Below, in pieces: positions 34,883 to 46,764 of a stretch of DNA of 64,000 nt. Origin of the DNA: Moniliophthora roreri (Eukaryota; Basidiomycota; Agaricomycetes; Agaricales; Marasmiaceae); the NCBI GenBank assembly GCA_001466705.2, contig LATX02000175.1, positions 310,001 through 374,000 on the forward strand, in the 5' to 3' direction. The position numbers and the translations under genes were made by a program. The notes beneath the pieces were generated by a model. It was not told where the DNA came from. It did no database searches and was given only the letters and a program-made list of their open reading frames with translations. The stretch's first letter is position 1; the number at the start of each line of letters is the position of its first letter.

Positions 34883-36384
34883 ATGGCGCCTTCAGTGTCT
34901 GATCTTGTTCCTGCTGCAGATCATGCAGTTCCTAACGCAGCTGCCCTGAAGAAGGCCAAGGTTCGTCTCATGGCTCAACTTTAGACATTATACTTGAATT
35001 CATTTTACTACAGAAAGAACCTACATATCCATTCTACTATCCGTACTTTGACGTCAACGAAAAGTTTCCTCCCACCGAACTGTTTGGTGAGCATCGTGTC
35101 ACATACCACACCGTTCTTTCTCATAAATATTGTTGCAGAACATACCGACCCTGGTACCCGGGCAGACCCAGCGAAGCCTCATCTCCTCACCGTAAACACG
35201 ACGATTCATCACCTCAGCCCTTACATCGGAACGGAAGTCAAAGGAATTCAGATTTCGGAGCTGAGCAAGGAAGGTTTGGACGAACTTGCTCTGTTTGCTG
35301 CAGAGCGCAAAGTTCTCCTGTTTCGCGACCAGAACTTCAAAGACATCGGGCCTGAGAAGCAGATTGAGATAGCCAGGTGAAGTTGCGCTCTGCTTTTCCC
35401 CTTCTTCGGGAACCAGACTAATCGGAAGTTTCTTAGGCACTTTGGTCCGATCCAGAAGCATCCAACTTCAGGAAACGTTAAAGGATTCCCTGAGTTCCAT
35501 GTAGGTGAGTTGACCGCCACTCGACCGTTCATACGAGAACCCACTAACAACACCGTTATTTAGTGTATCGCGACGAGGATCACGATCGCTTCAGGGAGTA
35601 CAGAGGGGGCGACCGCACCAATGGAGTAAGCTGGCATTCCGATGTTGTGAGTAACTCTGTGAACTAGTTCCATCATCTCATTCTGACAACCCGTTGCACA
35701 GTCTTATGAAAAGCAGCCCCCTGGCACTACGTTCTTCTTCATCCTTGACCAAGTGAGCACGAGAGTCTCAGTCCCGCTGTACAATTTGGCTTACCATCGT
35801 GGTACCAGCCTGATACTGGAGGAGATACACTCTTCCTTTCTCAAGCCGAGGCGTACAACCGTCTATCGCCCGAGTTCCAGAAACGCTTGGAGGGTTTGCG
35901 TGCTGTTCATTCTGCTGTCCCTCAAGCAGAACATTCGCGACAACGTGGAGGTCCTGTGCGTAGAGAGCCCGTTGAAACAGAGGCATGTATTCGTTCCCCG
36001 CAAGTCACGCGCAGTAAATGACATAATAAATCTAGCACCCACTCGTAAGACGACACCCTGTTACTGGCGAGAAAGCACTCTACGTCAACCAAGGCTTCAC
36101 CAAACGCATCGTTGGGTTCAAAGTCGAAGAGTCCGAATACCTTTTGAACTTCCTATTCGACCATATATCCAAGGGCGCTGACTACCACATACGTGCTACC
36201 TACACTCCGGGAACTGTCGTAGTTTGGGTAAGTCCCTTCATCTGATATAATGCCAAAATGCCTGCTGACTCGGCTATAGGATAACCGACTGACAGCTCAC
36301 TCTGCAACTGTCGACTTTGATAAGGTTATTCGGAGGCACGCAGTCAGGTTGACACCACAAGCTGAACAACCCATCCCTGCATAA
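34883..36384 (+). CDS. TauD/TfdA-type Fe(II)/2-oxoglutarate dioxygenase, 353 aa
   Basis: Nine exons join in frame: 34883-34960, 35014-35086, 35139-35376, 35437-35504, 35564-35646, 35702-35752, 35809-35982, 36036-36227 and 36280-36384. The iron-binding H-x-D is in VSWHSDV, the distal His in DNRLTAHSATVDFD, and the 2-oxoglutarate-binding Arg in HAVRLTPQAE. Other family blocks are YIGTEVKGIQIS, HFGPIQKHP, PPGTTFF and HPVTGEKALYVNQGF. Fungal relatives include sulfonate/taurine dioxygenases that release sulfite; the actual substrate here is not readable. There is no signal peptide, so it is probably cytosolic. Intron 35983-36035 starts GCATGT (after GAG) and ends CTAG. Using it joins E to HPLVRRHPVTGE exactly as in the family, whereas the GT three bases later breaks the frame. 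Confidence 0.88.
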
Positions 36385-36959
36385 TGGAGCATGAGTTTAT
36401 GTAGCCTACGTAACTTACACTGGAATTGTATCTGTATCCACCTGAATCAGTGCATGTGCGCAGTTATTATGTATTGGAGCATGCAGTATTATTCGACGAT
36501 GGATTCCGTTTACCATATGATGGGGAAGCAGACAAGGACCAAGACACGGTAGGTACGGGAACGATGATACAAGTACGTACAGACAATCCTCCTTCTAAGG
36601 GCCAAGGAAGGTGCGGTACGTTGACTGTAATCCAAGAATGAATGTGAAGAGGAGAGCGTGTGGAGGGTGCGGAGGGAGAGCAATATGTACCGCAAGTACG
36701 TACACGCAGAAAGCAACTTTTAACATCAGCGGTAGCCCAATGGGGGATGGAACTATTACGAGGACAGGATTCGGAAAGTATAGGTACCACATGATAGAAG
36801 TAAACCACTCGAGACGACACGATAACAGATGGAAGCCAATGAGGATGAAGTGTGATGAAGCATCTAAAACAAAACGGAAAGATACCATGTGGACAGGTAG
36901 AGTATAACTGCCGCGGGCTTTGTCACCATACAGTAAGGTCGGAACATGATACGGACCAA
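36385..36959. other. Convergent 3' region between TauD-like gene and nap1
   Basis: The open frames on both strands here (36467-36820, 36595-36975, 36611-36907) overlap each other and have no recognisable content. The stretch is best read as 3' UTRs and spacer. Confidence 0.4.
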
Positions 36960-38456
36960 TCACTGCTGTTTGCACTCTTCGGGGTTCACGTTTCCACTTC
37001 CTGCAGGTGCTCCACCACGTCCTTTGGGGGGACCACGGCGTCTTGGAACTGGGTCTTCATCGGAGTCCTGAGAGAATGTCGACTGTCATAAGTAAAGAGA
37101 GGTATTGAAAGGTGAAAAAGTGCACACACATCATCATCAAATTGACCCTCATCATCGTCATCGTCATCATCCAAGTCCTCAAAGTCGTCGTCTTCGTCGT
37201 CCTCCATAATATCATACTCAATGGCTTTGCCAGTGAAGTAATCGATAGCTCGAGGAATGATCTAGGAGATGGAGGTTAGTCAAAAATATTTCAAATGTAG
37301 GACAAAGGACGCAACCTTTTCGCGTAAATCCTCTCCAATCTGATAATCAAGCTCCAATTTTTCCTCAATCTCCTCCATTTCATCCTCATCAATATCGCCC
37401 TTTTCAAGGGCATCCTCGGCGGGAGGTACGGGCGGGTTGAAGAAGTTGAAGAATGATTCGGTCGGACGTGCCTTGCGTACCAATCGGGTACGGTTCGTGT
37501 CTAAAAGGTACAGTCAGCACACAATCAAGGAAGACAGAGAATGAAAAAGAACATACTCTTGTTGCGCTGCTTCTTGATTTCGAACTCTTTTGTAAGATCT
37601 TTATCTTCCTTCCACTTGATCTCGGTGCCGATCGCACGTTCATAGATGAAATCGCCCGTGTAGCCAAGTTCATCTTGGAATGTGTAGGTTTTGGTGAGAA
37701 CCTCGTTCTCAAAGTACTCGTTGGGTGTGAAACGGAAATCAATCTTGAATCCTGGCTTGCCCTTGTCGAGATAGGAAAGACGAACATCGTTTAGGTGCTT
37801 GAGAGCACCTGCGTCGCGATCTGTGATGAGATCCGAGATGCCAACGTGATTGCGGAGAGCTGTTAACCAGAACTCTGGGATTTCGGACGGTCCAGAGATG
37901 TCCTTGGGTAGAGGCGTGTATTCCTCATCGTCCTTGAGAGATTGCTTCTCGCCCCCTTCGATTTCCTCGGCAGTGGGCTCCGCAGCACCAGTAATGATCG
38001 CATGACGACGCTCATACAGCGGTCTTGCAAGTTCGAGATACTGCACCGCGATGACAAAGACAAAGATGAGAATCCTAGATGTAGAGATAGGCATCGATTT
38101 CGTACCTTTTGCTCCAGATCAAGACATTCACGCTTGTACTGGTTATGCAGTTCATTTTGCTTCACTTGGACACCCTTGAGTGCCTCAATGCTGCGCTTGA
38201 CCTCGACAGGCAGGCTCTCGATATAGCCTGAGCTTTTGCCGATTAGACTGGCGAGTCGGCCTTGCACCATTCCCAGCATTGCAGCTTGCTCCTTGCTGAG
38301 TTCCTGATCGCCTGCTTCTTCCTCATTGTCTTCTGTGATGTCTGGAACGGTGGGCCTGGAAAGACCTGCTGCAATTGGAGCATTTTGTAGAGGGGTGTTC
38401 TGGGGCGTTGGTGCGGTGAGATTGCTAGACGGTGTAATGGGGACGTTCGAAGACAT
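36960..38456 (-). CDS. nap1: Nucleosome assembly protein 1 (NAP1), 419 aa
   Basis: Exons 38456-38106, 38040-37557, 37500-37316, 37261-37130 and 37067-36960 join in frame. The NAP fold is clear: a long dimerisation helix (SLPVEVKRSIEALKGVQ, YLELARPLYERRHAIITG), then FWLTALRNHVGISDLIT, KIDFRFTPNEYFENEVLTK, KKQRNKNTNRTRLVRK, ESFFNFFNPP and YDIMEDDE, leading to a strongly acidic tail that ends in an Arg/Gly-rich segment. NAP1 is a histone H2A-H2B chaperone moving between cytoplasm and nucleus and also acts at the bud neck in yeast. Length matches yeast NAP1 (417 aa). The ATG at 38456 opens MSSNVPITPSS. Confidence 0.93.
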
Positions 38457-39000
38457 TTTGGCGATGTTATACGCGTCCAGTGATGGTATAGAAAGAAGAA
38501 AGTCTGTCACGCAGAAAAATGAAAGGACAAGAATCGGGGAAAAGGAAAAAACTTTCCACTTTGGCTGTGTTTGAAGACCTCGGCAAACGCCGATGGGGCA
38601 TGGATCATCCGACTCAAATCAAAGATTCTTTATCGCTCAGAGCTCGCAAGCAATGAACGTGGACTCCCCCGCAACTCGATTTTCCTTCTGTACTGCCGAT
38701 TTATCCACAGGTTTCTGCCATCAGTGATACACCACTTTTCCTGTGCGAATCCCGCAAATGGAAGGTAGGGAGCCTACAGCTGGTGCCTTACGGTACAATT
38801 GACAGGAAAACGTTGAAGTTTACTAAAAACCCAATCAGCTCACTCAGGTTCAGCCTCGTGTGCTAGGCTCGTGGCATATTTCAAACTGACATGATCAGCT
38901 TCAAGACACACAGCAATTGTGAGCCAAGTCTCCCCAGAAAGGAATAATGAATGCGTCTACAATGATAACGTTACATACCAACTCAACATCGATGCTCCCT
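38457..39000. other. Intergenic upstream of nap1
   Basis: This is the promoter of nap1 (-) and 3' flank of the C2H2 gene (-). No further feature is recognised. Confidence 0.4.
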
Positions 39001-39849
39001 TTACATAGACATAGGGTAACTGTTAATCTGCCTCATCGGCTCCATTTGAATCCATTGATGCGTTTGAGGTGCTTGCAGTCCCGCGTGGAGCGGTAGGGCT
39101 TCCTCTTCTTCCTCAGCATTGGGCATACCCCCAGGTACGCCATGGTTCCGGTAGTGCCGACGCATGTTGGAGTTGACGTTGAACTCTCTCCCACAGCCTG
39201 GGTACGGACAACGGAACGCTGTGAGCAGAGGCATCAGAATTATAACGACGTTGAACACGAACACCACTTGATACCAACGTGTCTCTCCTGTCTGGGTATT
39301 GACATGTATTCGCAAGCTACTTGGTCGACTGAAACGCTTCGAACATACAGGGCAAGCGTGTTTCTTCTCTGACACGTCTTTAGTAGACGAGCGCGTCGTG
39401 CAAGTCTCCGAAGGTGATGACGATTCAATTCTCTCGGTCCTCACGGGCGTGTTAGTGCCTTGAGATGACGGCGGGCGCATCGGGGGAAGTAGAACGGTGG
39501 ACGCCACATAGCGAAGAGTTTGCATATGAGATGATGGAGATAGAGTAATATCTTGCGATATGACCCGCGAAGACCGGGTCTCAGGATAGTCTGCTTTCTG
39601 GCGTTGGAGTAAGGCGGCAGGGACGATAGAGCTAAGAAAAGATCGGCGTACCGTCGGCACGTATCTAGGGCTAGAGCCATTGGAGTACTTCATGAAATGC
39701 TCTGTTCGGCATTCGTTAGCTCTGGACTGCACAGACTCTAAGTCAAAGAACTGCTAACCTGGAAACATCTCATTTATCCCAGGAAGACTCGTTGTCTCCA
39801 ACTTGGTTTGCCATGTATCTCCCTGACGCGAGTAGACTGCCGTAGTCAT
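39001..39849 (-). CDS. C2H2 zinc-finger transcription factor, 243 aa
   Basis: Exons 39849-39759, 39701-39279 and 39218-39001 join in frame. There are two C2H2 fingers near the C-terminus: CPVCSKRFSRPSSLRIHVNTQ, then the linker TGETP (made across the second intron), then CPYPGCGREFNVNSNMRRHYRNH. The finger spacing, RPSSL and SNMRRH motifs are typical of a fungal two-finger family. The front is Ser/Pro-rich and unstructured. The first intron (57 bp) has a CTAAC branch site and restores the frame. The role inferred from the family is sequence-specific DNA binding in the nucleus; targets are unknown. Confidence 0.85.
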
Positions 39850-42800
39850 GAAAGATATTGAGGCAACTTGACCGTGAAAATAATTGAGAATAATAGGCGA
39901 TAAGTCAAGCAAATTCCTGGCTTACCTTTATACTTCCATAATTTCCCCGCAAGCCAAATTCCACATCAATACAGAAGTCACGGACCAGGGCCAAGAAGAG
40001 AAAAAGATAACATCTGGTGCCTGTTTTGCGCTCCAATCATAGCACCAGTGATGGACCCGCATATGGGAAAGGTATCAGTGCGCACCGCGACGAAGGGTGC
40101 ATCGATCTTCCCGGGGTGGCGTGGCGTGGCGTAGCGTAGCTTACTGATAAATTTCAAAGATTCGACCTCCTTCCTGCAGAGGATACAAGAGCAAAAGGTT
40201 GACTAAAGAAGTTTAGACATACTCCCCAGCATTCTCCGGCTGCCCAACGTCCCCGTGAATGCTGTCAACGAAATGGATTCAAGTCAAGGGCCAAACTCAT
40301 AGAAAACACAGGGTTGCATACGGCTTTACATAACAGCTGAGCCGCATGTGGAAGGATCTACACGAAGTAATGCGCGTCTGTTTGAGCAATAGGGTAAATA
40401 CAGTATTCCAGCAACTGACAAAAATCTGCTCGCACTGCACAATCGTGATTGCAACAAAAGGGTCCTGGATACGCGGGATGGCTATCTGTGGCTCGTGGGT
40501 GAAAGTTGAGTGAAAGTAGAGCTGAGATACTCACTTGCGCTGAAAACGAAAGCATCCAAGATGCTCGACACCACGTTAGAGAACCCGTATCCAGACAGCA
40601 ACAACACAGCCAGTAGCGCCTAATGTCAGGCTTCGAGTAAGTTTTATACTCAACAGGGACCAATAAACATGTATTCTACCTGGGTTTACAGACGTGATCG
40701 CTAATCAGCATTCTACGCAGGCGACCCTCGTCAAGCTCCTGTCACTATGAGCACGGGTTCAGCGCGCCATTAGGGCGGGATCCGACGGGATAACTTCCTT
40801 ACCTTGAGCATTTGTCACCGCTTTGCCTTCATATTCTGATAACGACCAGGGCACTGATCCACGTATCGCCTCCAAATCTAACACTACACCGTGAGTCTCC
40901 GGCGGGAACTTGCGACTTGTCGATCCGGCGGGCGAAGTACAAGAGTGAAGTGATTTTGAGGTTCTTGCTGATTCTCGAACTGCTGCAAGGAGATGGAGCG
41001 ACCGATCACTGGATAAATCAATGATTCAGGCGAGCTATAGCAGGAAGTAATACTGAAAGGATAAATTCCGACTATACTTACAGTCGAACAGCGTACTTAT
41101 CTCCCGCCTCCGATCCCGAAGTCAACGCATACCGATGATTGTTGGCTCTCGGTCACTCATCGCGCACGCCTGATATTAGTTTTCATCAGACACCGGTTCC
41201 TACTACCGGTGTTGGAGCAGCGGCAGCCAAGGGACATCTTTTTGAGCAAGAAAATTTAAGCGCAAATTTTCACGATGTGTTAGACCTGTTAAAACTTATT
41301 ATCGAAACATTCAAGCTCTTGTTAAGCGGCACCCAGGGTTGCATTGGCAATCTTGTGGCAGTCTGAACGGCGCCGAGGTCATCTGGTTCAAACGTTCAAC
41401 CTCAGAGGCAACATTTCATGAATATCGTTATGTACACGAACCGGACTGAAGATAGCTTCCAAGTGGCTTCTTCAGGCTTCCATCAAGGCGGGTACTGAGC
41501 TCCAATGTTTAGCGGTGGCCATCATTCGTCCCGCTGTCGAACACATCGACCTCGATATCAATCCTGGAGCTGCTCAAAATCGAAAGCTATATTAGATTTA
41601 ATTGCCACTCACAGAGTTAGCATATTAACAAGCCGACTTTTCTTCCCGTTACTTGCGATGTCCGAATACATTAAACTTTGACATGTAGGAAGGCCGGTCT
41701 GTGGTCACGTTTACATGTATGATCTCCTGTGAGCCAATCAAGTCACTTGCACATCCCAATTGGACAGAAAACGCCTACTCACTTTACCTCCTGGACCGCC
41801 AGCTACACACCTATGTGTATCTTTCTTTACACAAGAAGAAAATGAAAAATGGACGTGCAGCTCTCGGTAGCTTAGTAGAAAGGATTCTCTTGATCACATT
41901 ATCTGTGGGAAATTCATCAGGAAAGAGTATAATAGGGAAAGATTTGGGAATACTTGTCTCCCTTTATCTCCCCTAGACCTATTCAACGATTTGGGAGCTC
42001 ACTAGTGTCGCGTCTGAATGGAGTAGAGATCTGTATCTCGGGTTCGCGGTCTCAGCGGTGCCGAATGTTAAACGAGCCCTTTGCATGCCGAGAACGACTT
42101 TCATTGGAAGGTGCAATTATATACTGCTTACCCGTGATCTAGTTATATATATCCTGAGAACGCCCATGAGCACTATGCAAGCCAGTAGAAAGGCAATTAC
42201 ACGCACCATGAACAGTCCATTATCATAGCCAAACTGCAACGAAGTACTACGATCTTCATCAAAGCTTCGTTATAACCTTTCGAGAATCGAGAAATCAGAA
42301 CACACCAATGAATTCTCCTTCTAGTACGCGCCTTCCACCCGAGGTAACCACGCTGGAACTTCAAGGAAAAACGCCACATATCTCTTGCTAACTTCTCTGA
42401 ACGACGGCGTCTCCGATGTCAACGATATTGTAGTCAGAGAAACAGACATCGGCGATCTGTCATTTTCAGGGACGCTACCGCTCGTATCAAAGTATCCAGC
42501 TAACAAAAAGCACAAGAGAGTACTAAGACTAGGAGGGGTTTCCTTGGACTTCGTCGTCGCGGAGCAAGAAGAGAGAATTGCGTGAGAAAGCATCCATGGC
42601 GTGACTTATCCCTCGGCAACGGTCTCTAAGACTCTTCTTGCCCACGAAGCGCTTCTACTTAAATGCTGGAAAAGTATACCTTATCCACTAACATCCCTTG
42701 TACCTTCCAGCTTCTTGACTTTGATAATTGAGGTCGCCCGCTTGGGCAATACCTCGTTCAAATGCTCCATATTGGGCCCGGGACTTCCATCCCCATTAGA

Positions 42801-43334
42801 GTCGACTCGGACGCAGACGAGGGCAGCATACAGATGGCAAGAGTTGACAACACTACATGTTAGCTCAATCACTGAAACCTGATGAAGCACAATATCAAGA
42901 TCGAATCATCGGTGCGGGATGATTGAGCCCGGTGAGATGTGATAATGTGGATCCTGCGAAATTGGGTGTTGTCTCCAAAGACATGCTTTAACATCCCAAT
43001 TTCCTCGCATGAAACCCAGGAAACCTTTTCATAGAGTGAAATGACGCAGTTGGAGGAAAGAGACACGCTCGCGAGTGATGGAGCCACCTCTTTTGTCGAT
43101 CTCTTAAAGAGAGTCATCACAGAATCGCACTTATATCCTTCTGGTACGAGTTTGTTACAGGAGGAAACCGAATATATTTTAACCTACACAGTCTGAAGAG
43201 TTGCGGATACAGTAGGTTTACATTACATTGCAGTGGATTAATCGTGTAAAGGGCATTCAAAGTTCGTGTGAACGACTATGGAAAAGTGGTGAATAGTGGC
43301 AGCTCTAGTAGTTCGAGACGGTGGCGAGAACTCC
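39850..43334. other. Gene-poor region, about 3.5 kb
   Basis: No gene is supported. There is a small GGCGT/AGCGT tandem run near 40122-40141. On the - strand, open frames at 43120-42869, 42890-42681 and 42593-42321 follow one another and look mildly coding-like, but I could not find splice sites joining them and recognise nothing in them. They may be a remnant or chance. Confidence 0.35.
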
Positions 43335-44550
43335 TTATGCCGCGCCCTGTCGTGAGAACTGCGATGCACCAGAGCTGATGAACTGATGCGGTACAGCAGC
43401 ATATCCACTTGAGACTGGTACTTGCTGATTCTGGTGTGTAAACCCGCTCTGTCCGAAAACCGGCGTCGTGTAAGCAGGTAGCCTCCCCGGGTATTGAGCG
43501 GACATTGGAGTTATTCGTTCGGATGGTGTTGATGAAGACTGGGGTGCATGGGCTCCATACGCTGTGTCCGCCCCCTCGGAGGCACTTCTCGAGCGTCCAC
43601 TCTTCGTCCCACGTTTCCGCTCCCTCTTGTTACCCTCCATATTCGAGAAGTCAATCTCCCAATACTGTCCACGTCCGGACTGGCCGAGTTCACGAGGACA
43701 CATCTTGAAGGCGCTCTTCAGTGAAAGAGTGTGGCGGATAGTGTTCTGTCATTATGAGTCAGTCGCATGAAGAAATGAACGGAAGGCAAGCAAACTTACA
43801 CGCCAAGGAGCAGTCGGTCCATCTCGCTCACGATAATACTGGAAACGATTAGCGATCGCTTCACATATTTCATTATTCGAGAGTCGTTTCCTTGGACTAC
43901 CCCAGATAGCGAGTTGCATGAGAGCGGGCATGGTTTGGAGAGGGCGTTCTCCCGGAAGAGGGTCGGGGAGCGAGTTGAGGTGAACAGGGAGGCGACTTGG
44001 GAGATTATGTGCGTTTCGAAGGTAGTTTTCAATTTCGAGTGGATCGATGTCTGGCTCGGGTGGAAGTTGCACGCTGGAGGCATGGTTGCTGCTATAACCA
44101 CTGTGGTATATTCCAGGCGATGTAGCTGCATGAGATGGGCTCGTGCTCAAGCCCGAAGAGCTACTCGAGTTGTAGTAACCGTGGTGAACCTCTGACTTAA
44201 GTTTCGGGTCAGAAAAGTTCTTTTGACTGTGTGCCATCCCAAGACTTACGGAATAAAACTCATTTTGAGCATAGGCATCGTTGAAGGGCGTGGTGAAAGG
44301 ACCTCCACACGGAATATATGGCATGTCTGCTAGTTGGTAGTACCGAGATGCAGTGTATGCCTCTTTTTCGTCATTTTGAATATGGCTGGGTGGTAAACTG
44401 CTTGAAGGGTAGCTGTAACTGGTACTCAAGCTTCGAAACAATCGTCGAGACCACACAAAGAACACAAAGGTAACAGACAAACAGTCAGCATACGACCATA
44501 GCGGTAGCAAAAAACAATGCATACCTGTTCAAGTAGTACATTGGATCCAT
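43335..44550 (-). CDS. Forkhead transcription factor, 355 aa
   Basis: Exons 44550-44525, 44430-43800 and 43745-43335 join in frame. The forkhead (winged-helix) domain lies about residues 175-255: ALMQLAIWGSPRKRLSNNEICEAI, ANRFQYYRERDGPTAPW, then after the second intron NTIRHTLSLKSAFKM, and GRGQYWEIDFSN. The recognition helix NTIRHTLSL is intact. The front is Ser/Tyr-rich with HHGYYNSSSSSG, followed by PEPDIDPLEIENYLRNAHNLP just before the domain; the C-terminal third is Gln/Ser/Pro-rich with a basic RERKRGTKSGRSRS that may be a nuclear signal. Forkheads of this compact form are common in agaricomycetes, some acting in fruiting-body development. The role here is not shown by sequence. The first exon codes only nine residues (MDPMYYLNS across the intron). 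Confidence 0.88.
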
Positions 44551-45686
44551 TACCGGCTGTTAAAGGGCAGAAGTAGAGCGGGTGCTCAGAGGAGGATTAG
44601 AAGCTTAGTCCAAGGGGCTTTCAGGCTCTTCCTGATGGTGAAAAAGCGACCAAATCCCTGCGCTTTTATACTGCCTTCTTTCGCATCCCGGTCCTTTGCA
44701 TATGTTTGCAGTAAAATTTCCTGAGATGGCAAGTTTTGGACGATTGGTCGAGTTCCAAAAATGATAGAATTGGTACTGACCCATTTTTTTAGACGCTGGT
44801 TGGCTCAGCCACACCGGGAATGGTAATGTCTGGTTTTATCCCACGCTCAGAGGGAGCGCTAGTTACTGAAAGCGGGAATTGTGATGTGTGGGTCCAAAGG
44901 TGATCAAAAGAGGAAGTTTCGTAGAATTGGGCGCGACCCATATTTCCAAAGCAAGAAATTGGAGAGAGGCGCTCGGGAAGCGCTTGACGGCGTCGGGAGG
45001 AAGGAGGAGGGGAAGGGGAAATGGGGCAAGGAGGATGGAATGCTGGAACCAGGAAGACAGGAAGAAGGAAATGGGGCTTGGGGGAGGGCATTGTTGACGG
45101 TTATATATACCAAAGTCCGCTCCCACGAGCACCCACAGTAGAGATAAGGTTTCGGGATGTTTCCAATCTCGAGAGTTAAATGTGGGTCCGAACGCGGCAA
45201 GGCCACCGTCCTGGTCTGTCAAGTGACAGGTTCAGTTAGACGTGAGGTACGAGCAGTGAGAATTCAAACCATGTCTAGTATGTGTGACCGAAGTCATAGA
45301 AAATCGCCAGTAAATCGACATGTTGTCCTCGACCATGAATCAGAGTTTCCAAGGGTTCGACATCACCAGTTTGCAGAAGGCTCCGAGTCAGAGTGGCGGT
45401 ACTAGGGACAGAGCAGTGATGGATATCTGTATGCTTCTCTTCACTAATAGTCAGCGACTGACAAGCGTCGACCTGAGAAAACTCACCGTTAGTCCTTGCC
45501 CGAACAGATAAGAGGAACATAGGCATGGCATGATCATCGTCATTGACTACCAACAAGTACGTCTTTCTTAGATTCACAACGCGACGCACGCGTCCTTAGA
45601 TTAGAGAGCAAACGGACACACTGTTCGTTGTATGATCTGTTTCTATTCTCTATACGCGGGGAGTACCATTACTCCGAGGCACCCGT
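44551..45686. other. Intergenic upstream of the forkhead gene
   Basis: There is a purine-rich + strand tract about 44950-45095 (long runs of G and A), which on the - strand reads as a CT-rich stretch upstream of the forkhead gene and could be promoter or 5' UTR. Open frames here (44605-44814, 44863-45222, 45275-45589) follow from the skewed composition and have no recognised content. Confidence 0.4.
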
Positions 45687-46524
<838 letters not shown>

Positions 46525-46764
46525 GATAGTGGTTGATGGGAAACAAATGCCGGAACGCGACTTTGCTCATCGACCATGACAGTGATGGTGATACATATCT
46601 TCTACATCGCCTCATCTGCAACCTCATACCCACCTCTGGCCTCGCGCACGATCGCCGATCCCATCTCGTCTCACCATCTCAAACCTACGTCACCGACCTC
46701 CGCGATGTAGTATAAATCGCGACCTCGGGGTCATTCCTTCAAATTTCATTCTTTTCAGTCCCTC
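46525..46764. promoter_or_regulatory. Short bidirectional promoter between nat9 and FAD oxidoreductase genes
   Basis: Only 240 bp separate two divergent start codons. A GTATAAATC match at 46711-46719 lies about 50 bp before the + strand ATG and a CTTTTCAGTC stretch follows, so a TATA-type start for the oxidoreductase is likely. No clear box is seen for nat9. Confidence 0.4.

Noticed and set aside
36467..36975. Overlapping frames on both strands downstream of the TauD-like gene
   Set aside because: They lie in the 3' spacer, overlap one another and carry no domain.
42321..43120. Chain of - strand open frames that look mildly coding
   Set aside because: I found no donor/acceptor pairs joining them in frame and no recognisable motif.
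44863..45222. 119-codon Pro/Ser/Leu-rich - strand frame
   Set aside because: It follows from a purine/pyrimidine-skewed tract, not from protein-like content.
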